64,000 bases of DNA. It comes from Emmonsiellopsis sp. PD_33. Lineage: Eukaryota; Ascomycota; Eurotiomycetes; Onygenales; Ajellomycetaceae. A program made the position numbers and the translations under genes. Positions 35,272-47,335 of the stretch are shown piece by piece (the stretch's first letter is position 1; the number at the start of each line of letters is the position of its first letter). The notes beneath the pieces were generated by a model. It saw only the letters and a list, made by a program, of their open reading frames with translations. It searched no databases and was not told the DNA's origin. Location of the stretch: NCBI GenBank assembly GCA_032988165.1, contig JANTQF010000068.1, forward strand, positions 1-64,000. The letters run 5' to 3'.

Positions 35272-38200
35272 CTTCTATGCAAAATTGTGAGTAAAAGCTC
35301 CCAGAGTTAGATAGAAAGACCTTTAAGAAGAAAATGACAGTTCCAGTAATTCTTGTATCTATCATAGTTAATTATTCTTTTAATATGAATGCTATGATAG
35401 ACAGTAGCTGCTGTTACTATATAATAATTCACTCTCATATGATTAACTATTATAATCTCCTGTGTATCCTAATTATCCCCTAAAAGATTAAAGGCATCAG
35501 TAGTGACACTGACAGCTTCATATGAAATATAATGAAGCTTGATGTTGATGTTGGCAGATTCCTCCAAGAGAATACTTATACATATGAAATCAAGAATCTC
35601 CCATATAACTTCATATTAGGCCTATCTTGATTATCTAAACATCAAGCCCTCATTAATGTATGCAACTAGTGTGTTATATTCTCTGAAGACATCTGTGTGT
35701 CTGAAAAGAATATCTATAAGACTGCTGACCTTCACCAGATCTCTACTAATACCTTTAAACTCCTCTAATATCATAATTGAAAGCTCAAGTTCTGATTCCT
35801 CATTGAAATCTTCACCACCAGTATGTCTGACATAGAGAAAGCTCTCTCTCAACTCTTCAAAAAGCTAAAGACTGACCCTGCAATAGTCCTTCCCCTGCAC
35901 TACCATGAATTCCTTGATGTTTTTGATTATAAAGCCACCAAGAAGCTCCCACTGTTCCACAGTGTGCATGATCATCACATTGAACTCAAAAAGATGAACA
36001 GTAAAGATCTCCAGCCACTCTGGGGACCCCTATATAACATGTCATACAATAAACTGCTTGTGCTTCATAAGATTCTCAATGACCTTCTTAATAAAGGTTT
36101 CATCTGAGTTAGTAATTCACCCACTGATGTGCCTGTCCTTTTTGCTAAGAAGCCTGGTAGAGGCCTCTAATTCTGCATAGATTACTGCAGCCTTAACTGA
36201 CTCACAAGAAAAGACCATTATCCACTATCATTAATCAATGAGACTCTTGAATGAATCAGACAAGCCAAGTGGTTCATAAAGCTTAATATCATCTCTATAT
36301 TTTATAAGATCTGAATTGCAGAAGAAGATGAATGGCTAACTATCTTTCACATAAGATATGATTTATTTGAATGGACAGTCATCCTCTTCAGCCTCATAAA
36401 TACCTCAAGTATCTTCCAGAAGTACATCAACTGGGCTCTATGAGACTATTTAGATGAATTTGCCTCCATCTACCTTGATGACATTCTCATCTTCACTGAT
36501 GGATCCCACAAATAACATTAAGAGTATATTCAAAAAGTTCTCACCCATCTCTACAAATATGGTCTCCTGATTAATATCAACAAATCTACCTTTAAAGTCC
36601 AAGAGATGACCTACCTCAGCTTCATCATAGAGGCAGGGAAGGGAGTCCATATGGACCTCAAAAAGATCACTGCTATCCTCAAATGGGAGGCCTCTATAAC
36701 TGTAAAAGGTGTGCAAGGCTTCCTAGGATTCACAAATTTCTATTAATACTTCATTTGAGACTTCTCTAATATCATCTGACTACTAACTGACCTCACACAT
36801 AAAGACCAACAGTTCCAGTGGTCTAAAGAAGCAGACAAGATATTTACACACCTTAAGAAGATGTTCATCTCTACCCTGATGTTCATTACATTTAACCCTG
36901 ACTATCTAATAGTAGTTGAAACAGACTTCTCTGGTTACATCATAAATGATGCTCTCATACAATGAGATGATGAAGATGTCCTGTGACTCTATGCATTCAT
37001 ATTCAAGAAGCTTAGCCCTACTAAAGCTAACTATGAGATTTATAATAAGAAACTCCTCATCATTATCTGATGTCTAGAGAAATGAGACTCTGAACTCTGC
37101 AGTGTGAAAGACTTCAAAATTATCATAAATCATAAGAACCTCTAATATTTCATAATGACCTATAAACTCTCTGAACATCAGATGCACTGAGCTGAATTCC
37201 TCAGCTACTTCTATTTTATGATTCATTATTGCTCTGGCACAGAGAACTTCATGGCTAATGCCCTCTTCTGATGTAAATAGAATATACCTTCTGAAGACTC
37301 TAATACTTACTGGGCAAACTACAAATAGAGACTACTAGATCTGTAGATCCTTAAAGAATCTGAAGTAATACTATATAGAGTAATATGTGCCTTGCTCATT
37401 ACCCTGCTAATTATAACTACCTCATCCCTGCTCTAGAGACTCTGAGATACTACTGCTGCCTCTAATGAATGCCTTCAGATGATGACCTAGATCATCTGAG
37501 ATAAAGCTTATTATTTTCTGCCTGAACTCCAAGCCTGTGTTGACATTACTGAATACTCTGTAGATCCTGACTCCTAACTATACTTCTGAGGGAGATAGTA
37601 GGTTCCTGATTTAGAATTATTGTGCACCCAAATCATACAAGAAACTCATGATTCTCTGATGACCAGCCATCTGAGCTGCAAAATGCTCTACCAAATTTTA
37701 TCCTAAGATTTCTACTGGCCCAATATGTCTCAGAGCATCTAATAGTTCACTTGAAACTACAATGTCTGCTGATTCATTATTACTTGATAGGACTGCCATC
37801 AAGGTCTACTCAAATCTCTCCCAATCTCTGAATGTGTCTGGTGTGATGTTACCATTAATTTCACAGTAGACTTCCCTATGAGTAATAGCTACAAGAATAT
37901 CCTTATTATTATTAACTATCTCAGTAAAGGTGTTATTCTTGAACCCTGTGTGAAGATAGACATGCCTGCAGTGACTAAAGCCTTTCTCTGAAGTCTATTT
38001 TATCACCAGTATGATCTATCTCATATAATTGTCTCAGACTGTAGAACTTAGTTCATTGAAGCTGTCTGAACCTGAATCTACTAGCTCCTCAAGATCTCCC
38101 AACACCTCTTAACTGCCTACCATCCTGAAACTAATAGCAGTACTGAACATATGATTTAGATAACTAAGAACTACTTCTAAAAGTTCTATTCATACATCCA

Positions 38201-38975
38201 GGACAACTGGAATGAACTCCTTCTGCACACTGAACTCACAATCAATAATTATGATGCTATTAGTACTAGTGTCAGCCTATTTTTTCTCTCACACAATTAT
38301 AACCTCAAAATTCTTGATCTCACTGAATCATCTGAACCTTCTGCTTTGCCCTGCAATCTGATTCAAATTGTGAACACTATTGTCTTGAAACTCCAGCAAG
38401 CCTGTGAGTGGGCTGAATTCTCCATGGTCAGTGCCCAGCAGGATCAACAGGACCACATGAATGCCTGCTGAAATCCTGCTGAATGCTATGAGATGGGTAA
38501 TAAGGTCTAATTAGACTTCTGAAATATTATAACTAATTGTCTGTCTTGCATGCTTGACTATCAATATGTTAAGTATATCATTGTTGAAGTTCTGAGAAGT
38601 CATAACTACTGCCTTGACATGCCACTCAGGATTCACAACATGTTTCACACAAATCTGCTCTGCAAGGCCTCTACTGACCTATTTTCCTTGCAAGAGATCA
38701 CTGACTGGCATCTACCTGGTATTATTGGGGAAGATAATGAGGTAGAATACAAGATTAAAGCTATTCTCAACTGCCATCATTATAGATGAGGATTTCAGTA
38801 CCTAGTGAAGTGGCTCAGATATGAGGCCCCTTCATGGGAACCAACCTCTACCCTACAGGACACTGCTGTGCTTGCCCATTACAAAGGGCTACACCTGTCT
38901 GATGAGACTCTACCTGCACTGCCTCATGTCTGATTTTCTGACCCCTCCTGCCTGCCCTCCAAATCTGAATAGGGG
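35272..38975 (+). pseudogene. Gypsy B Pol: protease, RT, RNase H, integrase, chromodomain
   Basis: Protease site AMIDSSCCYY near 35,393 (Gly of DSG lost). RT: HEFLDVFDYKATKKLPLFHS (near 35,905), KKPGRGL and FCIDYCSLN (near 36,155-36,185; the DYRALN arginine is now Cys), YLDDILIF (near 36,470). RNase H follows at about 36,890-37,260. Integrase: WPNMSQSI, CVWCDVTINFTVDFPMSNSY (near 37,825-37,890) and TAYHPETNSSTEHM (near 38,115). Near 38,700-38,880 a chromodomain: WHLPGIIGEDNEVEYKIKAI then FQYLVKWLRYEAPSWEP. Chromodomain Gypsy elements target heterochromatin through this module. Many former Arg codons are TGA. The stop near 38,930 is followed by the polypurine tract. Confidence 0.9.
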
Positions 38976-38982
38976 GGGATAA
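38971..38982 (+). other. Polypurine tract of Gypsy B
   Basis: AGGGGGGGATAA directly precedes the 3' LTR. This is the expected plus-strand primer of LTR retrotransposons. The Gypsy A equivalent is AGGAGAGAATAA at 41,314-41,325. Confidence 0.85.
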
Positions 38983-39236
38983 TGTGAAGGACTATACCCT
39001 TATACTCTATATCCATAGCTTGCCTGAACTTCACCCAATCTCCAACTGCTCAATCAGATGCCTCCAATCAGGCCTTCATATGAATGTTTATTTACTCTAA
39101 CCTTGTGTAATTTCCTTCTGTTTATATCACATGATCTTGCAATTCCTTTCCCTTTTTCCTTCCTTTCTCTAGCAATTACAATTTTGATTCTAGTATATAG
39201 CTTGCATGATCCACTTATTGGAGCATGCCCATTACA
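38983..39236 (+). repeat. 3' LTR of Gypsy B
   Basis: 254 bp, TGTGAAGG to CATTACA, preceded by the polypurine tract and followed by GACTC (39,237-39,241). Confidence 0.95.
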
Positions 39237-39241
39237 GACTC

Positions 39242-41313
39242 TAATCATTTAATAGTGGTTAAAATAGATTCTTCTGATTACATCACAAATAATACTCTCA
39301 TGTAATAGGATAATAAAGATATTCTGCAATTCTATACATTCATATTCAAAAAGCTCAGCTCTGTCAAAGCTAACTATAAGATCTATAACAAGAAACTCCT
39401 TATCATCATTCAATGTCTAAAAAAATGGGACTCTAAACTCTATAGTATGAAAGACTTTAAAATCATCACAGATCATAAGAATCTTTAATATTTCATAATA
39501 ACCTATAAACTCTCTGAACACTAGATGTGCTGAGCTGAATTTCTCAGTCACTTCTATTTTATAATTTATTACTACTCTGACACAGAGAACTCTATAATTA
39601 ATATCCTCTTCTGATATGAATAGAATATGTCTTCTGAAGACTCCAACACCCACTAAGTAAATCATAAATAGAGACTACTAGATCTATAGATCCTCAAAGA
39701 ATCCAAAGTAATACTACATGAAGTAATATGTGCTTTATTTGTTATTCTACTAATCACAACTATCTCATCTTTACTCTAGAAACTCTGGGATACTATTACT
39801 GCTTCTAATGAATGCCTTCAGATGATGACCCAGATCATCTAAGATAAAGCTTACTATTTTCCATCTGAACTTCAAGTCTGTATTGATATCATTAAATACT
39901 TTATAGACTCTAACTTCTGACTATACTTTTAGAAGAGATAGTAAGTTTCTGATTCAGAATCATTATGCACCTGAATCATACAAGAAACTCATAATTCTCT
40001 GATGACTAGTCATTCAGACTATAAAGTACTCTACTGAATTTTATCCTGAGATTTCTACTAGCCTGATATGTTTCAGAGCATCTGATAGTTCATCTGGAAC
40101 TACAATGTCTATTAATCTATTATTATCTAGTAGAACTGCTATTAAGATCTACTTAAATTTCTTCTAATCTCTAAATGTATCTGATGCAATATTATCATTA
40201 ATTTCACAGTAGATCTCCTTATGAGTAATAGCTGTAAGAATATCCTTATTATTATTAACTATCTCAGTAAAGATGTTATTCTTAAACTCTGTGTGAAGAT
40301 AAATGTGCTTATAGTAGCTAAAGCCTTCCTCTAAAGTTTATTTTATCATCAGTATGATCTATCTCATACAATTATCTCAGACTATGAAACTCAGTTTGTC
40401 AGAGCTATCTGAATCTGAATCTATCAGCTCCTCAAGATCTTCTGACATCTCTTAACTATCTATTACCCTAAAACTGACAGCAGCACTAAATGTATGATTC
40501 AGATAATTAAGAACTACCTCTAAAAGTTCTATTCATACATTTAGAATGACTAAAATAAACTTCTCTTATATATTAAACTTATAATTAATAGCTGTAACAC
40601 TGTCAGCACTGGTATCAGCCTATTTTTCCTCTTATATAATTATAACCTTGAAGTCCTTAATCTTATCAAATCATCTAAATCTTCCACTTCATCTTATAGT
40701 TCAATTCAAATTGTGGATACCATCATCTTAAAACTCTAGTAAGCTCACAAATAAGCTGAATTCTTCATGGCCAGTACTCAGTAGAACTAATAGAATCATA
40801 TGAATGCCTACTGAAATCCCATTAAATATTATAAGATAGATGATAAGATCTAACTAGATCTCTGAAATATTATAACTAATCATTCATCTTATATGCTTGA
40901 TTATCAATATGTTAAGTACATCATTATTGAAGTTCTGAGAAGTTATAACTATTATTTTAACACACCATCTAAAATCTACAACATGTTTCATATAAACCTG
41001 CTCTGCAAGGCCTCTACTAACCTATTCTTCTCACAAGAGATCACTGACTGGCATCCACCTGGCATTATTGGAAAAGACAATGAGGTAGAATACAAGATTG
41101 AAGCCATTCTCAACTACTACTACTATAGATAAGAATTTCAGTATCTAATGAAGTGACTTGAATATGAAGCTCCTTCATGGGAATCAACCTCTACCCTGTA
41201 AGATATCACTGTATTTACCCATTACAAAAAACTGCATCTATCTGATGAGACTCTACCTGTACTACTCTATATCTGATTTTCTGATCTCTCCTGCCTGCCC
41301 TTCAGATTCAAAT
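39242..41313 (+). pseudogene. Gypsy A Pol, second part (RNase H, integrase, chromodomain)
   Basis: The frame broken at 33,668 resumes here; the junction without Gypsy B aligns to the uninterrupted Gypsy B sequence at about 36,888-36,920. It parallels Gypsy B to the end, including the chromodomain segment in the open frame 40,893-41,132 (WHPPGIIGKDNEVEYKIEAI). It has more TAG/TAA stops than B. Pol ends near 41,280 before the polypurine tract. Confidence 0.88.
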
Positions 41314-41325
41314 AGGAGAGAATAA

Positions 41326-41579
41326 TATGAAGAACTACACTCTTATACTTTATATTTATAGCTCATCTGAACTTCACTTAATCTCTAACTACTCAATTAG
41401 AAGCCTCTAACCAGGTCTTTATATAAATGTTTATTCACTTCAACCTCATGTAATTCTCTTCTATTTATATTGTATAATCTTGCAATTTCTTTTCCTTTTT
41501 TCTTTTCTTCTCTAGCAATTATAATCTTGATTCTAGTGTATAGCTTGCACAATCCACTTATTGGAGTGCGCCCATTACA
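41326..41579 (+). repeat. 3' LTR of Gypsy A
   Basis: 254 bp; the first bases are now TATGAAGA (from TGTGAAGG). One CpG survives at 41,569-41,570 (GAGTGCGCCC), at a place where the Gypsy B LTRs show TGCA and CATG. Followed by the TTGAT duplication (41,580-41,584). Confidence 0.92.
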
Positions 41580-41584
41580 TTGAT

Positions 41585-43827
41585 AAAGAATTAATCTTAT
41601 TGGAGATTATAATAATTCTACTCTATATGCCAGCAACACTATCATCTAGAAAGCCCATGATTGCCCAACTCTTCATTGAAGCTCACATTATTGATAACCT
41701 GTGAGTAAAGCTACTTATAGAGGTAGATAATCTTAAATTAGAGGGCCTGGTTCTGAATTTCCTGAGCTGAAAGGCCTAACTAACATAATGTTACAATGCA
41801 GCTGTTGATCTCATCTTAACCTCAAAGCTGAATTACTAGGTAAACCAGTCTCTATATATTACTACTAATGTTATGATGCTATCAGGGGCAGAAGTAAGGA
41901 TCCCTATTTACACCCAAGAAAAGATGAAGCTTCCAGAGGATAAGGACTATCTATTTGAACTGTCTAACCTATAGCTTACATTCTATATGCACACTATGAA
42001 TCACATGTTACCATTCATCTAGATAAGAAATGACAGTAAGAAGCCTGTTTATATCTTATATCATTTAAAGTTGGGAACCCTGCAAGAGATAGAATTCACA
42101 GATAGATTTTATATAGTAGATAAAGTAATAATACTAGTAATTATAAAGAATCTAGTTTATAATCATCAGCAGATAAAGATCATATAGAATGGTATGAATG
42201 AGATTATACTGAACAACAGAGTAATCATATATTATGAGGATGATGAGATAAAGGAGATCTTCACAGATCTCATCAAAAAATATAGTGATATTTTTACTAA
42301 TTATAGAGGATTTATGGACATTCTGTAGGAGGAGTGAATAAGAGTACTACTCAAATAAGAAGTTACTCTATCTAAGACAGTAAAAATATACTTAGTGGGT
42401 CTAGAGGACCATAAATGTATAGATAACATATTTAATAAGCTACATTTACAAGAAAGAATGAGCTGAGTAAGGACTCATACTTACTCAGTCTACCCAGTAT
42501 TTATAGTATAATAGATGATATACTATGAAGAAAAACCCATAAGAAAGAAATAAGTTATAGTAGACCTTTAAACCCTTAATAAAGCTATAGAGTCTGATAT
42601 ATATCTGGCTCTACTATAAATAGATATTCTACATGAATTGAAAGAAGCACAATACATTATAGTAGGAGATATAATGAGCTTTTTCTACTACTAGTACTTC
42701 TACCTAGATGACTGAATCAAGATGGCAGTTATTATGCACTGAGGACAGAAGATTTTTAATGTTATAATAATAGAATACATCAACTTGATACTATATATTC
42801 AAAGACAAATTAACAGACATCTAGTAGATCTTAAGAAGTTCATATAAGTTTACATTAATAATCTAGTAGTATATTTATAGATATAGAAATATCATATTAT
42901 TTACTTATACAAACTCTTTTAATAACTATAAGACCTAGGAATAGTACTTAACCTAAAGAAGATCTACATTGAATTTCCCTCTATATGCCTTTTAGGCCAG
43001 TATGTATCAGAACTAGATTTATCTGTTAACAAAGAGAAACTCAAGATGCTTACTAAAATAGAGTTTCCTATGAAGCTAGTATATCTTGAGAAATATATAG
43101 AATTAATCAGCTGGCTATACCAGTACATCTCATGATATGCCCACATAGCAGACTCACTTCAGAAATAAAAAATAAAATTACTTAAAGTAGGACTAATAAT
43201 AGGTGCCAAGCACATAGTCTATACAGTAATGATGAAGATAAATGAAATAACCATAGAATATACAGCTTTTAAAGTGATATAGGAGATTTTCTGCACCTAA
43301 CCCTTTCTAGTATATACTAACAACTAGTAGGTATTATTCATTGATATAGATGTATCAGTTGAGTAAGAATTTAGCATCATAATATTCCATGTTAAAGACA
43401 GCTGACTAGCATTAAAGATGGTAGACTATATAGTACCTCTACTATAAAAACTAGTTGAATTAATCCTATTTCTCAGTAAGATTCTCATCCCTACTGAGAA
43501 TCATTACTGGCCTATCAAACTTGAGATTACCTGCTTAATATGAGTAGTTCATAAGGTATAGCATCTGATGGAAGCCTCAATAAAGCATACTATTATTTAC
43601 ACTGATCACAAACTGATATCAGGAATACTTAAAGCTACACACCTGAGAATAATAGTAACAGACTGCCAGAATCTATAGTTAGTCCAGATAGGTATATACC
43701 TATAATAATTTCACATCAAAGTGATATATAAACCTGGGTGACTATATCTTGTACTAGATGTGCTGTCCTGCCTGCCCAGCAGGAACAAGACAATAATGAA
43801 TGTAAATGAGCTGCTGAAGGAAATACA
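41585..43827 (+). pseudogene. Gypsy C Pol, middle part (RT and RNase H), interrupted by the hAT element
   Basis: Joined to the 5' part across the Gypsy A insertion, the frame reads ...GIDKELILLEI. Seen next: LTFYMHTMNHMLPFI (near 41,970), KKYSDIFTNYRGFMDI (near 42,270), VDLxTLNKAIESDIY (near 42,560), the degraded YINNLVVYL for YIDDIVVF (near 42,860), LLGQYVSELDLSVNKEKL (near 42,990), and the RNase H part with YTDHKLISGIL (near 43,600). The frame ends at KEIQDI (43,828-43,835), where the hAT element starts, and resumes at 52,891 as YLTYMRGDDN. This is a different Gypsy family from A and B. Confidence 0.82.
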
Positions 43828-43835
43828 AGACATAT
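43828..43835. repeat. 8-bp target-site duplication, left (hAT copy 1)
   Basis: AGACATAT here and GGACATAT at 52,883-52,890: one G/A difference. Removing the element and one copy restores the Gypsy C frame (KEIQDIYLTYMRG). Eight-base duplications are typical of hAT. Confidence 0.85.
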
Positions 43836-44242
43836 TAAAGCTACTACTAAGATAAGATAGAATAGAATAGAAAATTATCTCTATATATTTATTCTATAGA
43901 TATTAATTTCATTTTATCTTATATTAAAATGTGTGCTCTCATATCTTATCTCATAATCAAATTAAAATCTCATATTCTATCTCATTATATGAATGGTTCT
44001 CCTATGTTCCATCCCATCCTATCCCATAAATAGATGGGATGGAATGGAATGGGAAGGAAAATCCCAGATACAATAATAAATTATATATAGTTAAAAATTA
44101 TCATGAAAAATTTTATATAAATTATTATCATTTCTTATTACATTTTTTCTACTATATTAATTTTTCACTTATTATAGTAATAAGCTAATACTCACTCCAT
44201 ATCATTATATCATCTCTACTATATATTTACTTCTCAGTATTC

Positions 44243-45355
44243 AGAGCTACTACAGGCTCTTAAGCCACTCTTCATACTCCTCAATCACACACTCCTCAGG
44301 CTTATCAATTATAGGCTTTAAAATCTCACACTCTCTGGCCTCACACAGTACATCTCTCTCTACCATAAACTTTATAATCTCATACTTCTTTAATACAGAT
44401 CTCTTAACTATAGACTTCATCATACAGTCTTTCTCTTCATTCTTCAGAATTAAGATCAGATCTATTAGATCAAACTTTATATCTCTATTTTCATCTTTCT
44501 TACTTATAATATTCTTCTTCTTCTTATTATTAACTTAGTCCTCATCATTCAATGTATTTATATTAAAGTTATTTAACCCACATCTCATTACCTATATCTC
44601 TATATTATAGCCTTTAGTCTTTACTTCCTACTTCTTATTCTCTCTCACAGCTATCTTCAGCTTTATACCTTCAAAATATGAATAGCTCATCTCTCTCAAA
44701 ATCAACAGAACAAGCTACATATCATCAACTTAAAGAATCTTCTTTTAGTAATAAGCTAAATAGAGATTTATATCTAAAGTACTATTAGCATTATATCATT
44801 AATAGATCATTATATTATCTTATTATCTACATTTAAAGAGCATCATCAGTATCTCCTTATTAATAAGGCACAGACAATTAATAGCCTCAGCCTGGATATA
44901 ATACTCATCACCCAGATTTTTCCTACCTATCTTAAATAAATTCTGAATTATCTTCCTTACAAGTCAATCAAATGACTCTATTCTCAAAACTAGATGTATA
45001 TTTATCTACTAAAATATAATCTTCTTCTCTTTAATTAATCTAATTATTAGTAAATTATTAATATTATTCTAAATAGTATCTTACCTGATAGATCAGCTGA
45101 TAGCTGCAGCTCAGACTTAATATCAATATAGTTTTTAACTCTATATTTACTATTTACTTCAAGTTATATCTTTTAATTATCAGCTTACTTCTTGTAGTCC
45201 TTATAATACTTCTTCACTGTGAAGGCCTCATTATGTTTCTTGTAGATCCTAGGGGAGCACTCACAGTTGATCAGATAGTAGCTGAAAATAAACTCATATA
45301 TTAGTTTATACATTAATTTCTAGGGGAAGAAGGCTGGAGACACATACCTAGACAT
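44243..45355 (-). pseudogene. Fossil ORF inside the hAT element, unrecognised
   Basis: On the minus strand from ATG 45355 (MSRYVSPAFFP) come LIYEFIFSYYLINCECSPR then IYKKHNEAFTVKKYYKDYKK. After a stretch of mixed frames (possible introns) there is a clean part: KFDLIDLILILKNEEKDC, KKYEIIKFMVERDVLCEARE, CVIEEYEEWLKSL, stop at 44,243-44,245. Stops inside are TAG/TAA. I do not recognise the family. It is transcribed away from the transposase end, so it may be accessory cargo of the hAT element. Confidence 0.45.
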
Positions 45356-45679
45356 ACTACTAGATAGAGGTGATTGAAATGAGGGGAGAGTTAGAGATAG
45401 AGATTTTAGAGACTACAAAAAAGAAGAGAAGAGAAGAGAAAAATGAAAAGAGAAAGAGAAAAGAAATAGAGATAAATATAATATATTACTAGTTGTAATC
45501 AAAATAATTTTCATTTTAAGTGTTATTAGGGGAAATAATCTAAACCTATTACTCAGATTTATTATTATATAAATATATTCTATAATTACTCTCATTAATC
45601 TTAGTATACTATTATTCTAACATTTATCACATTATATAAGAGATATTAACATTTAGAGTCATCATAGAATATATAATGT

Positions 45680-46612
45680 TCAGCCTCTAATTACTAATAA
45701 AGAAGTACTTGTAATATCTCAAGATCAAACACATTAGGGAGATCAAGCACATAAAGACCAGCAATGAGGCCATTATGAAGAAAGTCTAAGAGGCTAATCA
45801 CAAGACACACTTTAATGCAGTAAAGTATCTATATGAATTAGTTAAATGATAACAAGCTTTTATAACAGTTCTGACAGTAAAAATGCTGATACTAAGCACA
45901 GGAAAATAGCATTACTAGCTGATTAATCTGTCATGAAGAAGGTAGAGACTAAGTATATTACTCAGAAGTATTTTAATCAAGAGAAGTCTTTAAAATATCA
46001 TCAGGCCTAAATTATAAAGAAGCACACACTTAAGGAGGAGATAGAGAAAGAGGAGATTATACAGTAACTACATGCATTATAATCTGAGACTAGTTTTAAA
46101 AAGAGAAGAGTTAGTTACTTCAACTTACAATCATAATTATTAATTAATACTAACTGTTAATAGATTGATATTCTTCCTCTCTCTAATAATAAGATCATCA
46201 ACATAGCCCTTCAATGTTTCCACACTTAGGCATAGGTGTTATTAGCCTCCCATAATGCAAAGATTCTCAAGCATGAAAAAGTAATACTTATAGCTGCTGA
46301 TGCTAATGAGAAAGTAGCTGCAAAGAAATTAAATAAGTTCTGAGAGACTTTAGATAAGAAAGATAGAGAATTATTAGAAGTAATTTCTCAGCTAGAAGAG
46401 ATATTAGAGGGTGATTTTGAAATGAAGGAAGAGATATCAAGCAATGAGAATGAGAAGTTATAGTAGGAGGATTATTTAGAGTAGGGTAATATAGAGTTTT
46501 TATGTGAAATAGAAGCTTATAAAGTCTATTCAGTAGAAATTAGTATTAAATAGAGAAAGTTTAGTACAGAATGAAGTTTATTTATATTCTAAGAATTTTA
46601 GTAATAGAATTT
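45680..46612 (+). pseudogene. Fossil ORF with coiled-coil end inside the hAT element, unrecognised
   Basis: The best frame runs from about 45,870 to 46,612 with stops almost only TAG/TAA: KHRKIALLAD, KKHTLKEEIEKEEIIQ, NKIINIALQCFHT, KHEKVILIAADANEKVAAKK, then LDKKDRELLEVISQLEEILE, an acidic heptad-like helix. A neighbouring frame upstream (HFNAVKYLYELVK, near 45,810) suggests a frameshift or an exon. It is divergent from the minus-strand fossil at 44.2-45.4 kb. Function unknown; possibly hAT cargo. Confidence 0.45.
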
Positions 46613-46899
46613 GGTAACAGGCCTCTCATAGATTTTTACTAATAGTATTATAGCTATAATCTTCATTAATTAGTTAATATTCTGAATCATTAAGAAGTGT
46701 AAAAGCTATATCTATATGATTTAATGTTCTCATACTAGAATAGCATCTTCCTAATTTAAAGAGAATTATAATTATTAACTTATAATATTTTTTCTATCAG
46801 TTATAAAAGCATTGCCAATTTATTAACTAAATATTAGATTAGATTTTTAATAGTATAGATATTTTCAGTAATATTTATATTTCTCAGCTATCTTTCTTT

Positions 46900-47335
46900 C
46901 CACCTTCCTACTGTTGATATACATAGTATACATATAGTCTGCCACTAAATCTATATATATTTCCCTGGGCACATAGCCATGCCACATGTGATGCATGCAT
47001 AGTTGGCAATTAATTATATATATATTTTTCTTCATAGATATATAGCTGTGCTGCATCTACTACTCCTAATATGAGTAATGCACATATAGTTAATAACTAA
47101 TTATATATATATTTTTCTCTGCAGGCATATAGCTGTGCTATATCTACCACTTCTGGCATGAGTGGTGCACACATAGTTAACAACCAATTATATATATATT
47201 TTTCCCTGTAGGCATATAGCTGTGCCACACCTATGACTCCTGACATGAATGGTGCACACATAGTTGGTAACTAAATATATATATATTTTCTTTACAGGCA
47301 CATAATGTCACTATATTCATCATATTAATATATAT
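46900..47335. repeat. Minisatellite, about 86-bp unit, four to five copies (hAT copy 1)
   Basis: Units contain AATTATATATATATTTTTC, GGCATATAGCTGTGCCACAT, CTACYACTCCTGGCATGAGT and GGTGCACACATAGTTAACAA. The same array appears inverted in copy 2 (63,475-63,880), so it was present before the two copies separated. Confidence 0.85.

Larger units (their letters stand above)
33674..39236 (+). mobile_element. Gypsy B, full-length 5,563-bp LTR retrotransposon nested in Gypsy A
   Basis: Bounded by GACTC target duplications and 254-bp LTRs. Gag, PR, RT, RNase H, INT and chromodomain are all present in one order without large deletions. GC is visibly higher than in its surroundings. Most damage is at former CpG sites (Arg codons changed to TGA, TGC or CAN). 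It is the youngest LTR element here. Same family as Gypsy A, judged by alignable LTR, Gag and Pol. Confidence 0.95.
30461..41579 (+). mobile_element. Gypsy A, full-length Ty3-type LTR retrotransposon carrying nested Gypsy B
   Basis: Flanked by TTGAT on both sides, with 254-bp LTRs. Its own length is about 5,551 bp once the nested Gypsy B (33,674-39,236) and one GACTC are removed. It contains Gag, PR, RT, RNase H, INT and a chromodomain-type end, all with stops. It is richer in TpA than its inner relative B, so it has decayed longer. It was inserted into the protease/Pol part of Gypsy C. Confidence 0.92.

Noticed and set aside
43829..43835. 6-bp duplication GACATA, suggesting a Maverick/Polinton
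   Set aside because: Shifting the boundary by two bases gives an 8-bp duplication (one G/A change) and TAAAG-type ends; with the hATC and BED domains inside, hAT explains it better.
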